From assembly GCA_045105075.1 (NCBI GenBank), contig JBGCDD010000164.1, forward strand, positions 1 through 18,342: a stretch of DNA of 18,342 bases. The letters run 5' to 3'. Positions 1 through 7,379 of the stretch are shown here, one piece after another. The position numbers were made by a program, and so were the translations under genes. The DNA comes from JBGCDD01 sp045105075. GTDB taxonomy: Bacteria > Pseudomonadota > Alphaproteobacteria > Rhodobacterales > Rhodobacteraceae. The notes below the pieces were generated by a model that saw only the letters and a list, made by a program, of their open reading frames with translations, was not told the DNA's origin and made no database searches. Position 1 is the stretch's first letter. Every line of letters starts with the position of its first letter.

Positions 1-364
1 GTTTGAGTTCCAGCGCGCGCGCGGTGCGCTTCATCAGGTCCGGCAGGTCAAACGGTTTGGGCAGGTAATCATAGGCCTCGGCCTCGGCGGCTTGGATTGC
101 GGTCATGATGGTGTTTTGCGCGGAAATCACGATGACCGGCAAGCCGGGGCGGTCCTGGCTGATCTTGGGCAGCATTTCCAGACCATTGCCGTCGGGCATC
201 ACCACATCCGAGAGCACCACGTCGCCCTTGCCTTCGCCGACCCATCGCATCAGCGTGGTCAGCGACGAGGTGGCGTGCACTTTGCATCCCGCCCGGGTCA
301 GGGCCTGGGTCAGAACAGTGCGGATCGTGCGATCGTCATCAGCAACTAAAACAGTGCCATCCAT
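1..364 (-). CDS. ntrC: Nitrogen regulation response regulator NtrC, receiver domain (3' part cut by window edge)
   Basis: Only the first 121 codons are inside the window. They form a complete CheY-like receiver domain: acidic pair D10/D11, phospho-acceptor D53 in the stretch LSDVVMPDGN, and the conserved lysine K103 in LPKPF. In the NtrC family an AAA+ domain and a Fis-type DNA-binding helix follow, but they lie outside the window. NtrC is phosphorylated by NtrB under nitrogen limitation and activates nitrogen assimilation genes. The start ATG at 364-362 shares its A with the ntrB stop codon (TGATG), and an AAGGA-like ribosome site lies about 9 bases upstream, inside ntrB, so translation is probably coupled. 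The identification rests on the receiver sequence plus the dusB-ntrB-ntrC order. Confidence 0.93.
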   Translation of the reverse strand, partial: MDGTVLVADDDRTIRTVLTQALTRAGCKVHATSSLTTLMRWVGEGKGDVVLSDVVMPDGNGLEMLPKISQDRPGLPVIVISAQNTIMTAIQAAEAEAYDYLPKPFDLPDLMKRTARALELK

Positions 365-1458
365 CAGCGGGCTTCCTTTTCATCGGAGGGGTCGGCCACG
401 GCGCGCGGGACACGTGGCAAAGACAGGCGAAAGACGGTGCGTCCGGGGACCGAGGTCACCGAGATCCAGCCGTCGTGGTCAGAGATGATTTTCGACACCA
501 AGGCGAGGCCAAGCCCGGTGCCATTTTCGCGCCCCGACACAAACGGGTCGAACACGTCGGCTTTGATTTTTTCGGGCAGTCCGGGGCCATCGTCGATGAT
601 TTCCACCTGAAGCGGCAGAGACTGGCCCGTGCCATCGGACCGGCGCAGGCGGAACGAGTGTTCAAAATAGCTGTGCAGCCGGATGGTTCCGCCTTTTGGA
701 TCAGCAGCTTCCGAGGCGTTCTTAAGCAGGTTCAACACCACCTGAAGCAGCTGATCGGGATCGCCAAAAGCCAGCGGCAGGGACGGATCGTAGTCTTCGA
801 TGATGGTCATGTGCGCGCCAAATCCCAGCAAAGCGGAGCGGCGCGCGCGGTCCAGCACGTCATGGATGTTCACCGGTTTGACGTCCGGGGCGCTGAGGTT
901 GCCGAATTGCTCGACCTGTTCGAGCAGCTTTACGATCCGGCGGCTTTCCGCGACAATTAAGTCTGTGAGTTCAAGGTCTTCCGGCGACAAGTTCATGCTG
1001 AGAAGTTGTGCGGCGCCGGTGATCCCGGCCAGCGGGTTTTTGATTTCATGGGCCAGCATCTCGGCCATGCCGATGGCGGATTGCGCGGCGGATTTGACCG
1101 AATGGTTCTGCGTCATCCGCCCGGCCAGCTCGCGCGGAGAGATCATCAGGATCATATGGCCGCTGTGGCCCATCAGCGGCGCGATCTGCAACGCGCATTG
1201 CAAAGGGGCACGATTGCCCGATCCGACGTCAATATCGTTTACAAACAACGGTGTACCGTTGGTTCTGGCGCGGGAAAACGCCTCTTCTATTGGGGCGTCC
1301 ACGGCGATCATATCCCAGACCGGCGTGCCGGCGACCGATTTGGCCGACGCGTTCAGAAAGCCTTCGCCAGCGGAGTTCACATCGGAAATCCGGTCCTGCG
1401 GGTCAATCCGAAAGGCGGGCACCGGCAGCGAGGCCCAGAGTGCGCTGTCAGAGATCAT
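364..1458 (-). CDS. ntrB: Nitrogen regulation sensor histidine kinase NtrB
   Basis: A 364-residue soluble histidine kinase that phosphorylates NtrC in response to nitrogen status, usually under PII control. An N-terminal PAS-like region occupies roughly residues 8-110. The phospho-acceptor is H137 in MLAHEIKNPLAGI. The ATP-binding domain shows the N box (NLLKNASEA, about 243-251), the G1 box (DDGPGLP, 289-295) and the G2 box (GTGLGLAL, 313-320). There is no membrane segment, as expected for NtrB and unlike NtrY. The start ATG overlaps the dusB stop by four bases (ATGA) and has a strong AGGAGG ribosome site (1468-1463) four bases upstream. The length and the E-I-K-N-P-L-A-G signature around the histidine fit NtrB well. 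Confidence 0.96.
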   Translation of the reverse strand: MISDSALWASLPVPAFRIDPQDRISDVNSAGEGFLNASAKSVAGTPVWDMIAVDAPIEEAFSRARTNGTPLFVNDIDVGSGNRAPLQCALQIAPLMGHSGHMILMISPRELAGRMTQNHSVKSAAQSAIGMAEMLAHEIKNPLAGITGAAQLLSMNLSPEDLELTDLIVAESRRIVKLLEQVEQFGNLSAPDVKPVNIHDVLDRARRSALLGFGAHMTIIEDYDPSLPLAFGDPDQLLQVVLNLLKNASEAADPKGGTIRLHSYFEHSFRLRRSDGTGQSLPLQVEIIDDGPGLPEKIKADVFDPFVSGRENGTGLGLALVSKIISDHDGWISVTSVPGRTVFRLSLPRVPRAVADPSDEKEAR

Positions 1459-2444
1459 GCGGCCTCCTGGGTTGTTGGCGTGACGGCCAGCGCATCGGGC
1501 AACAGGGTCAGAACTTCGGCCGGTGTCGGCGCGGTCAAAACAGCCCGGCGCAGCGCTGTGGGTGTGCTGGCATGATCCATGTACCAGCCAAGATGTTTGC
1601 GTGCGACGCGGGCCCCAAGCTGGGTGCCGTAGAACATCAGCATGTCTTCGTAATGCCCTGAAACCATGTCACTAAAGTCACGTCCGCATGGTACGGTTGG
1701 CGCCATTCCATGCCCCAGCTCTGCTGCGATTTGAGCCAGCATCCAGGGCTTGCCCTGGGCGCCGCGCCCGATCATCACACCATCCGCGCCAGACAGATCA
1801 AGCGCGCGCCGCGCGGTGGCGGCATCAACAATATCGCCATTGGCCAGCACCGGGATCGACACTGCCTGTTTGACCCGCGCGATGGCGGCCCAATCGGCGT
1901 GGCCTTTGTAAAACTGACAGCGCGTGCGCCCGTGGATGGTGATCATCGCGACGCCAGCTGCTTCGGCCCGGCGTGCCACATCGGGGGCATTCAGCAAGGT
2001 ATCATCCCAGCCCAGCCGGGTTTTCAACGTCACCGGAATGTCGACCGCGGCCACCACCGCCTCGATCAGGGTCAGCGCATGATCTGGCGTTTTCAACAGC
2101 GCCGAGCCAGAGTAGCCGTTGACCACTTTTTTGGCTGGACAGCCCATGTTGATATCGATGAGCGCCGCACCCTGCCCTTGCAACTGGCGCGCGGCCTCGG
2201 CCATCCAGTGAGCCTCGCGCCCGGCGATTTGCACGGCGGTCTGGTCCACATCGGCGCCGAGCTCCGCGCGCTCGCGCACCCCGGGCTTGGCCTGTACCAT
2301 TTCCTGACTGGCCACCATTTCAGACACAACAAGTCCGGCGCCAAAGCGCTTGACCAGATCGCGAAACGGGCGATCGGTGATTCCGGCCATCGGGGCCAGG
2401 ACCACTGGCGGTGTCAGGGCGATATTCGCCACAGAAAGGCTCAC
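1455..2444 (-). CDS. dusB: tRNA-dihydrouridine synthase DusB (NifR3 family)
   Basis: A 329-residue flavoenzyme that reduces specific uridines of tRNA to dihydrouridine using FMN and NAD(P)H. The TIM-barrel Dus signature is clear: MAGITDRPFR near residues 19-28, the catalytic cysteine C102 in INMGCPAKKV, a TIHGRTR segment, and the C-terminal phosphate-binding motif MIGRGAQGKPW. The first gene of the classical nifR3-ntrB-ntrC operon of purple nonsulfur and related bacteria is this family, which supports both calls. The start chosen is GTG at 2444-2442, because an AAGGA ribosome site lies eight bases upstream. The gene is divergent from ispDF across 182 bases, which must hold both promoters. A role in nitrogen control beyond co-transcription with ntrBC is not shown by the sequence. 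Confidence 0.95.
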   Translation of the reverse strand: MSLSVANIALTPPVVLAPMAGITDRPFRDLVKRFGAGLVVSEMVASQEMVQAKPGVRERAELGADVDQTAVQIAGREAHWMAEAARQLQGQGAALIDINMGCPAKKVVNGYSGSALLKTPDHALTLIEAVVAAVDIPVTLKTRLGWDDTLLNAPDVARRAEAAGVAMITIHGRTRCQFYKGHADWAAIARVKQAVSIPVLANGDIVDAATARRALDLSGADGVMIGRGAQGKPWMLAQIAAELGHGMAPTVPCGRDFSDMVSGHYEDMLMFYGTQLGARVARKHLGWYMDHASTPTALRRAVLTAPTPAEVLTLLPDALAVTPTTQEAA

Positions 2445-2455
2445 GTGATTAATCC

Positions 2456-2500
2456 TTGTGCAATCAGACGATTTTTATGGAGTCTCATAGGTCTGCACAA
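2456..2500. repeat. Perfect 7-bp inverted repeat in the dusB-ispDF divergent region
   Basis: TTGTGCA at 2456-2462 and its exact reverse complement TGCACAA at 2494-2500 are separated by 31 bases. One arm covers the candidate dusB -35 box and the other lies at the dusB ribosome site. The arrangement would allow a dimeric regulator, or two operator half-sites, to control the ntrBC operon. A 7-base match can occur by chance in a region of this size. Confidence 0.4.
2472..2500 (-). promoter_or_regulatory. Candidate sigma-70 promoter of dusB-ntrB-ntrC
   Basis: On the minus strand a -35-like TTGTGC (2500-2495) and a -10-like TAAAAA (2477-2472) are separated by exactly 17 bases. The GTG start of dusB follows 28 bases after the -10 box. 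The -35 box lies in one arm of a separate inverted repeat (TTGTGCA / TGCACAA), which would suit an operator. The match to consensus is partial and no transcript data were available. Confidence 0.33.
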
Positions 2501-2626
2501 CGATTCCGATACTTAATGTTGTGTGACAAACGCTCAGTGCTCAAAAATTAGGCACTTAGCAGGGTGTGATTGCCTCGCCCGGGAACAGTCTTTACAAAGT
2601 GAGCCAAAGACAACAAAGGGCATGGC

Positions 2627-3763
2627 ATGAAGATTGCGGCGTTGATTGTGGCCGCCGGGCGCGGGTTGCGGGCGGGCGGAGATGTGCCCAAACAGTGGCG
2701 CATGCTGGCCGGCAAACCGATGCTGGAGCACACGATTGCCCGGATCAAAGCCGCGCCCGAAATCACCGATATTGTGCTGGTTGTGCACCCTGATGACACT
2801 GTGCTGGCGGCGGGTTTTGCCCCACTTGGCGTGCACATCGCCATTGGTGGCGCGGACCGGGCGGCGTCGGTGCAAAACGGGTTGGCGCGGGTGGCTGAGA
2901 CCGGAGCCAGCCATGTGCTGATCCATGATGGTGCGCGCCCTTGTGTCACTGGTGCGTTGATCGCCCGAATTGTGCGCGCGCTTGAGACATCGGACGCGGC
3001 GGCGCCGGGGCTTGAGGTTACTGACGCGCTGTGGACCGGCGCGGCGGGCGCCGTCACTGGCACCCGTGAACGGGCCGGGCTTTTCCGGGCGCAAACGCCG
3101 CAAGGCTTTGATCTGAAAGCAATACAGGCGGCCCATGCGGCACATCCCGGCGGTGCCGGCGATGACGTAGAAGTGGCGCGCGCGGCCGGGTTGGCGGTAC
3201 AGATCGTGCCGGGTGATGCCGACAACATCAAGGTGACGCGGCCCGAGGATTTTGAGCGCGCGGCGCGGATATTGGGAGGACGCATGGATATCAGGCTGGG
3301 CAATGGCTTTGACGTGCACAAATTTGGCCCCGGCGATCACGTGGTGCTGTGCGGGGTGCGGGTGCCGTTTGATCAAGGGCTGGTCGGGCATTCCGACGCT
3401 GATGTGGGCCTGCATGCGGTGACCGATGCGATTTACGGCGCGCTGGCGATGGGCGATATCGGGCAACATTTCCCGCCCAGCGATGATCAGTGGAAAGGCG
3501 CGGCCAGCGATATTTTCCTGCGCCACGCGGTGGAGTTGAGCGCGCGACACGGGTTCACGATCTCGAATGTGGATCTGACGCTGATCTGCGAATTTCCCAA
3601 AATCGGCCCGGTTGCGCAGCAAATGCGCGACCAGATCGGCGCGATCATGGGGCTGGAAGTGTCGCGCGTGTCGGTCAAGGCCACCACCTCTGAAAAGCTC
3701 GGCTTTACCGGGCGCGGCGAAGGCATCGCGGCGCTGGCCAGCGCGACACTGGTGGCGTCATGA
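2627..3763 (+). CDS. ispDF: Bifunctional IspD/IspF enzyme (MEP isoprenoid pathway)
   Basis: A 378-residue fusion catalysing two steps of the non-mevalonate isoprenoid pathway. The N-terminal part (about 1-218) is 2-C-methyl-D-erythritol 4-phosphate cytidylyltransferase: LIVAAGRG nucleotide loop, PKQW, IHDGARP (99-105), and the GDADNIKVTRPEDF segment near 196-209. The C-terminal part (about 222-378) is 2-C-methyl-D-erythritol 2,4-cyclodiphosphate synthase, with metal ligands D229 and H231 in GFDVH and H263 in the DADVGLH segment. The GRGEGIAA tail matches the end of IspF. Such fusions are common in alphaproteobacteria. An AAAGGG ribosome site (2615-2620) precedes the ATG by six bases. The stop overlaps the pgpA start by four bases (ATGA), so the two are co-translated. 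Confidence 0.97.
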   Translation: MKIAALIVAAGRGLRAGGDVPKQWRMLAGKPMLEHTIARIKAAPEITDIVLVVHPDDTVLAAGFAPLGVHIAIGGADRAASVQNGLARVAETGASHVLIHDGARPCVTGALIARIVRALETSDAAAPGLEVTDALWTGAAGAVTGTRERAGLFRAQTPQGFDLKAIQAAHAAHPGGAGDDVEVARAAGLAVQIVPGDADNIKVTRPEDFERAARILGGRMDIRLGNGFDVHKFGPGDHVVLCGVRVPFDQGLVGHSDADVGLHAVTDAIYGALAMGDIGQHFPPSDDQWKGAASDIFLRHAVELSARHGFTISNVDLTLICEFPKIGPVAQQMRDQIGAIMGLEVSRVSVKATTSEKLGFTGRGEGIAALASATLVAS

Positions 3764-4260
3764 GCCGGTTTGCCAAGGCGGCAGGCACGGTGATGGGTGT
3801 GGGGTATTTGCGCCCGGCGCCGGGGACCTGGGGTTCGCTTGCTGCGCTGCCTTTGGCCTGGGCTTTGCACCAGACAGCGGGCTTTCCGCTTTTGTTGTTG
3901 GCCACGGCCGCGGCGTTCATTCTGGGGCTTTGGGCAACCACCACGATGACCGAAGGGGCGCGCGATCATGACCCGTCGGAAATTGTCATCGACGAGGTCG
4001 TTGGCCAGTGGATCGCGTTGTTGCCGCTGTCTTATTCGGCCTGGACCATGGGCATTGAGATCACGGCGCTTTGGCCCGGCTGGATTGCTGGATTCGTGCT
4101 GTTTCGTTTGTTTGACATCACCAAACCCGGCCCTGTGGGCTGGGCGGATCGGCGCAAGGACGCGTTTGGTGTGATGCTTGATGATGTGATCGCGGGCTTT
4201 TTTGCCGCCGCCGGGGTGATTTTGCTGGCGGGGCTGGCGCATGGGGTGATGGGTCTGTGA
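3760..4260 (+). CDS. pgpA: Phosphatidylglycerophosphatase A
   Basis: A 166-residue integral inner-membrane phosphatase that converts phosphatidylglycerol phosphate to phosphatidylglycerol. Family motifs are visible in order: GYLRPAPGTWGS at about 18-29, the acidic VIDEVVGQW motif in the middle, and LFDITKPGPVGWADRR followed by GVMLDDVIAGF near the end. Several hydrophobic segments surround these motifs. It overlaps ispDF by four bases upstream and cinA by four bases downstream (GTGA), forming a three-gene unit. Length and motifs are typical of PgpA, so the call is firm. Confidence 0.93.
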   Translation: MSRFAKAAGTVMGVGYLRPAPGTWGSLAALPLAWALHQTAGFPLLLLATAAAFILGLWATTTMTEGARDHDPSEIVIDEVVGQWIALLPLSYSAWTMGIEITALWPGWIAGFVLFRLFDITKPGPVGWADRRKDAFGVMLDDVIAGFFAAAGVILLAGLAHGVMGL

Positions 4261-4739
4261 ACGTGTCCGATGTGATGGCGCGCGCCAAGGCGCTTGGGAT
4301 CCGCGTGGCCACCGCCGAAAGCTGCACCGGCGGGATGTTTGCGGCCGCCTTGACCGAAATTGCCGGCGCGTCCGCAGTGTTTGAGCGCGGGTTCGTCACC
4401 TATACCAATGTCGCCAAACAGGATCTGTTGGGTGTCCAGGCGGGCACGCTTGAGGCATATGGCGCGGTCTCGGAACCTGTCGCGCGCGAGATGGCTTTGG
4501 GCACTTTGTCGCGCGCTCCGGTCGATCTTGCCGTGGCGATCACCGGCATTGCGGGCCCCGGTGGGTCCGAATTCAAACCCGAAGGCCGGGTCTGCTTTGC
4601 TTGTGGCACCGACCCGCTTGATTTGGTCAGTGAAACAATGAATTTCGGGGCCTTGGGGCGGATCAAGGTGCGCCAGGCGGCCTGCACACACGCTTTGGCG
4701 TTGCTGGACGCCGCCCTTTCGCGAATTGAGCAAAAATAG
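4257..4739 (+). CDS. pncC: CinA C-terminal-domain protein, probable nicotinamide-nucleotide amidohydrolase
   Basis: A 160-residue protein consisting only of the CinA C-terminal domain; the N-terminal MoCF-like domain of full-length CinA is absent. In this family the domain deamidates nicotinamide mononucleotide to nicotinate mononucleotide in NAD recycling. Visible motifs are TAESCTGG near the N-terminus (the serine and threonine are typical of the active site), GAVSEPVAREMA, AITGIAGPGG and PEGRVCFA. The start is GTG inside the overlap GTGA with the pgpA stop; no better start lies nearby. This stand-alone form is often still labelled cinA or ygaD. The enzymatic role is inferred from the family. 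Confidence 0.88.
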   Translation: MNVSDVMARAKALGIRVATAESCTGGMFAAALTEIAGASAVFERGFVTYTNVAKQDLLGVQAGTLEAYGAVSEPVAREMALGTLSRAPVDLAVAITGIAGPGGSEFKPEGRVCFACGTDPLDLVSETMNFGALGRIKVRQAACTHALALLDAALSRIEQK

Positions 4740-4883
4740 AGCAAGACGCACAAATTTACGCACATTATTTAGGCAATTTCAAAAAGCGTAGGTTTTAATC
4801 GCTTTCCGACCGGATCGCCTCTTTTTTCCCCAGCCGCGTTCAGTCCATGCCGCCTGTAACACAAATATAGGGGGGCTTCGCAA
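4740..4883 (+). promoter_or_regulatory. Leader region upstream of amt with a 6-bp stem
   Basis: These 144 bases between pncC and amt are AT-richer than their surroundings and must hold the amt promoter. AAAGCG (4783-4788) and CGCTTT (4800-4805) form a perfect inverted repeat with an 11-base loop, and a short T-run lies at 4822-4827. The T-run is too far from the stem for a standard intrinsic terminator. I see no convincing sigma-54 box (TGGCAC-N5-TTGC) and no clear NtrC palindrome. The ribosome site is the G-run at 4870-4875, eight bases before the ATG. Confidence 0.3.
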
Positions 4884-6065
4884 ATGAACGGAGCGGATAC
4901 AGCTTGGATCATCGTCGCAACGGCGTTGGTTTTATTCATGACATTGCCGGGACTGGCGCTGTTTTACGGAGGCCTGGTGCGCGCACGCAATGTGCTGAGC
5001 GTGTTTATGCATTGTTATGGGATTGCCTGTTTGATGAGCGTTCTTTGGTTCGCTTTCGGCTATTCCATTGCCTTTGGTGGCGGCGACAGCGGGTATTGGG
5101 GGGGCCTCGACAAGATGCTTTTGCTGGGGATCACCAGCGAAGACCTGTCCGGCACCCTGCCCGAGTTTCTATTTTTCGCGTGTCAGATGACATTCGCGAT
5201 CATCACGCCAGCGCTGATCGTCGGCGCCTATGTGGAACGCATCGGCTTTGGTTTTGTGATGGTGTTTTCCGGGCTTTGGATGCTGCTGTGTTATGCGCCT
5301 GTGGTGCATTGGGTCTGGGGCGGCGGCATGTTGGCGGACGGTGGCATCTTTGGTGAAACCGGCGTGCGCGATTTTGCCGGCGGCATTGTGGTGCATGAAA
5401 CAGCCGGGATCGCGGCCTTGGTGATTGCGGTGATGTTGGGCAAGCGACGCAACCAGACCACACCGCCGCACAATCCCGGCTATGTGATGATCGGTGCGGC
5501 GATGTTGTGGGTCGGCTGGTTCGGCTTTAACGGCGGCTCGCAACTGGCGGCGGATGGCGGCGCTGCGATGGCGCTGACTGTGACGCATATTTCCGCCGCC
5601 ACGGCCTCGCTGACCTGGGCGTTGTGGGAGCGGATCAAATTCGGCAAAGCCTCGCTCGTGGGCATGGTCACCGGCACCATCGCAGGGTTGGCCAGCATCA
5701 CGCCGGCGTCGGGTTTTGTTGGCCCGGTCGAGGCGCTGATCATTGGCGCGGTCGCGGGCGTGTTGTGCCAGGAGGCGGTGATCCTGGTGCGCAACGGTTT
5801 GAAAATCGACGACACGCTGGATGTGTTTGCCGTGCACGGCGTTGGCGGCATCTTTGGCACGGTTATGATCGCGGTGTTTGGCGCCGGCGCCTGGGGCGCG
5901 CAGCTGGGCAGTCTGGCAATTGTCGGCGTGTTCACGCTGGTGGTCACGGTGGTGTTGGTCAAGCTGGTGGGCCTGATCACCCAGTTCCGCGTGGATGCCG
6001 AGACTGAAACCAACGGGCTTGATATCTATGTCCACGGCGAACGGGCCTACGACATCACGAGCTAA
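4884..6065 (+). CDS. amt: Ammonium transporter, Amt/MEP/Rh family
   Basis: A 393-residue polytopic membrane protein with about eleven hydrophobic segments that conducts ammonium or ammonia across the inner membrane. The pore histidines are present: H171 in GGIVVHETAG and H318 in VFAVHGVGGIFG. D163 in the DFAGG motif corresponds to D160 of E. coli AmtB. The N-terminus starts directly with TM1 (GADTAWIIVATALVLFM) without the extra cleaved signal peptide of E. coli AmtB. The C-terminal cytoplasmic tail ends GLDIYVHGERAYD, a typical Amt tail that PII proteins contact. No glnK lies beside it, unlike the usual glnK-amtB arrangement. It sits about 2.4 kb from the divergent ntrBC operon. Confidence 0.96.
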   Translation: MNGADTAWIIVATALVLFMTLPGLALFYGGLVRARNVLSVFMHCYGIACLMSVLWFAFGYSIAFGGGDSGYWGGLDKMLLLGITSEDLSGTLPEFLFFACQMTFAIITPALIVGAYVERIGFGFVMVFSGLWMLLCYAPVVHWVWGGGMLADGGIFGETGVRDFAGGIVVHETAGIAALVIAVMLGKRRNQTTPPHNPGYVMIGAAMLWVGWFGFNGGSQLAADGGAAMALTVTHISAATASLTWALWERIKFGKASLVGMVTGTIAGLASITPASGFVGPVEALIIGAVAGVLCQEAVILVRNGLKIDDTLDVFAVHGVGGIFGTVMIAVFGAGAWGAQLGSLAIVGVFTLVVTVVLVKLVGLITQFRVDAETETNGLDIYVHGERAYDITS

Positions 6066-6088
6066 ATCAATATCTTGCCGGTCGGTCT

Positions 6089-7378
6089 TTATGTGATCTG
6101 ATCGGCAAGATCCTGCGCTGTGCCATGGCTGTTCAGCACAGACCACACCTGCAAAGCGCGCTCTGCCCCGATCAGGGCTGCGGCTTTGGTGCGCACGCGA
6201 CCTTCACGCTCGCTCAGCCCCATCGGAGCAAGCAGATCATGGGTTGCATCGCGCCGCACGCCGTCCCGGCGCAAAATCTCGACCCGCGCTGCGGTTTCGC
6301 TGAGGGCGTCATCGGTGCGCACCGTAACCCTGTGGCGCAACTCCGCAAGGCGCGGATCAGCGCAAATGCTGTCGCGGTAACTGTCAAGGCGCGCGGTGTC
6401 ATAGCCAAGCGCAGTCATCGCCATCACGGTGATATAGCTGAATTTGGCGCCCAGACCCGTCGTCGGCGCAGGCTGATTGCACACGGTCATCCAGCGTGGA
6501 TGGGTCCACACGGTCAAAGCTTCAAGCTCGGGTGCGGCGATGTCCAGCGCACGCGCCGCTTCCAGTGCGGCGTGCAGGCCGTGACAGCAGGCGTGAAACT
6601 TGTGGCTGATCGCCTCAAAAATCCAAGTCTCGCCCAGCCCTTCAATGGCGCTTGCGTCGCCCTGGCCCATATGGGTGTCCCCAAAGCCAAACGGCGCTTC
6701 CAGAGCGTGCGCGTTGGCGTCAAATCCGCGCGCCACCAGCTGAGCCGCTTCAACCCCGGCCGAGGCGGCTAGGCCCGCATTGTATGGCTTGCCCATGGTG
6801 CCGAATTGCGCCTTCAAACCCGCAGCGCGGGTGGCGGTCAGGCCCAGCACATGCGCGATCTGATTGGCGTCCAACCCCATCAACCGGGCCGCCGCCGCCG
6901 CCGCGCCAAACGCACCGGCGGTGGCGGTTTGATGAAAACCACCCTGATAATGATCGCGCCCAAGCCACAGCCCAACGCGGATCGAAAGCTCCATGCCGAC
7001 CAAGGCCGCATCCAACAGATCATCCAGCGTGCTGCCCTGCACCTGAGCCGTGGCCAGCGCGGCGGGAAACACTGCCACCGACGGATGGCCGATATGGGCG
7101 AAATGCGTGTCGTCGTAATCCAGCGCGTGCGAGATGGTGCCATTGGCCAAAGCCGCCATGCGCGCGGGAACCCGGGTTGATGTGCCAAATACCGATGCGT
7201 CTTGCCGCCCCGCTTCATGCAGCGCCTGACCCCGTACAATGCCAGAGACGGGCTCCGCTGCACCGGCCTGCCCGACCGCCAGCCAATCGAGCGCGGACAG
7301 CGCCGTGAGGCGGCACGCCGGGTCCGACGCGACGATTGGGTTGGCGGCAAACTCGGCCAGAGAGCGGGTGATTTCCAT
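6089..7378 (-). CDS. MmgE/PrpD family protein
   Basis: A 429-residue member of the MmgE/PrpD superfamily, which includes 2-methylcitrate dehydratase and cis-aconitate decarboxylase; the substrate here is unknown. Family motifs are HALDYDDTH (84-92) followed by HPS (98-100), GFHQTATAGAFGAA (147-160) and GTMGKPYNAG (193-202), then the NAGLAASAGVEAAQL helix. The start chosen is the ATG at 7378-7376. The frame is open for another 54 codons upstream, but that stretch lies inside the preceding gene and has a low-complexity, non-protein-like composition. The ratA-like gene ends one base before this start (TGAAATG), so the two are likely co-translated. No other propionate-cycle gene (prpB, prpC) is nearby, so a methylcitrate-cycle role is not supported by context. 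Confidence 0.88.
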   Translation of the reverse strand: MEITRSLAEFAANPIVASDPACRLTALSALDWLAVGQAGAAEPVSGIVRGQALHEAGRQDASVFGTSTRVPARMAALANGTISHALDYDDTHFAHIGHPSVAVFPAALATAQVQGSTLDDLLDAALVGMELSIRVGLWLGRDHYQGGFHQTATAGAFGAAAAAARLMGLDANQIAHVLGLTATRAAGLKAQFGTMGKPYNAGLAASAGVEAAQLVARGFDANAHALEAPFGFGDTHMGQGDASAIEGLGETWIFEAISHKFHACCHGLHAALEAARALDIAAPELEALTVWTHPRWMTVCNQPAPTTGLGAKFSYITVMAMTALGYDTARLDSYRDSICADPRLAELRHRVTVRTDDALSETAARVEILRRDGVRRDATHDLLAPMGLSEREGRVRTKAAALIGAERALQVWSVLNSHGTAQDLADQIT

Positions 7379-7379
7379 T

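Noticed and set aside
2534..3622. Long open frame on the minus strand (about 362 codons) opposite ispDF
   Set aside because: It lies fully antisense to a gene with complete catalytic motifs in both domains. Its translation is rich in His, Arg and Gln with no recognisable motif, as expected for a high-GC shadow frame.
4783..4827. Intrinsic terminator between pncC and amt
   Set aside because: The 6-bp stem is AT-containing and short, and the T-run begins 17 bases after it, too far for a standard terminator.
5169..6146. Long open frame on the minus strand (about 325 codons) opposite amt
   Set aside because: The plus strand encodes a clear Amt protein. The antisense product is His/Arg/Asp-rich with no hydrophobic core, typical of a frame mirrored from transmembrane codons.
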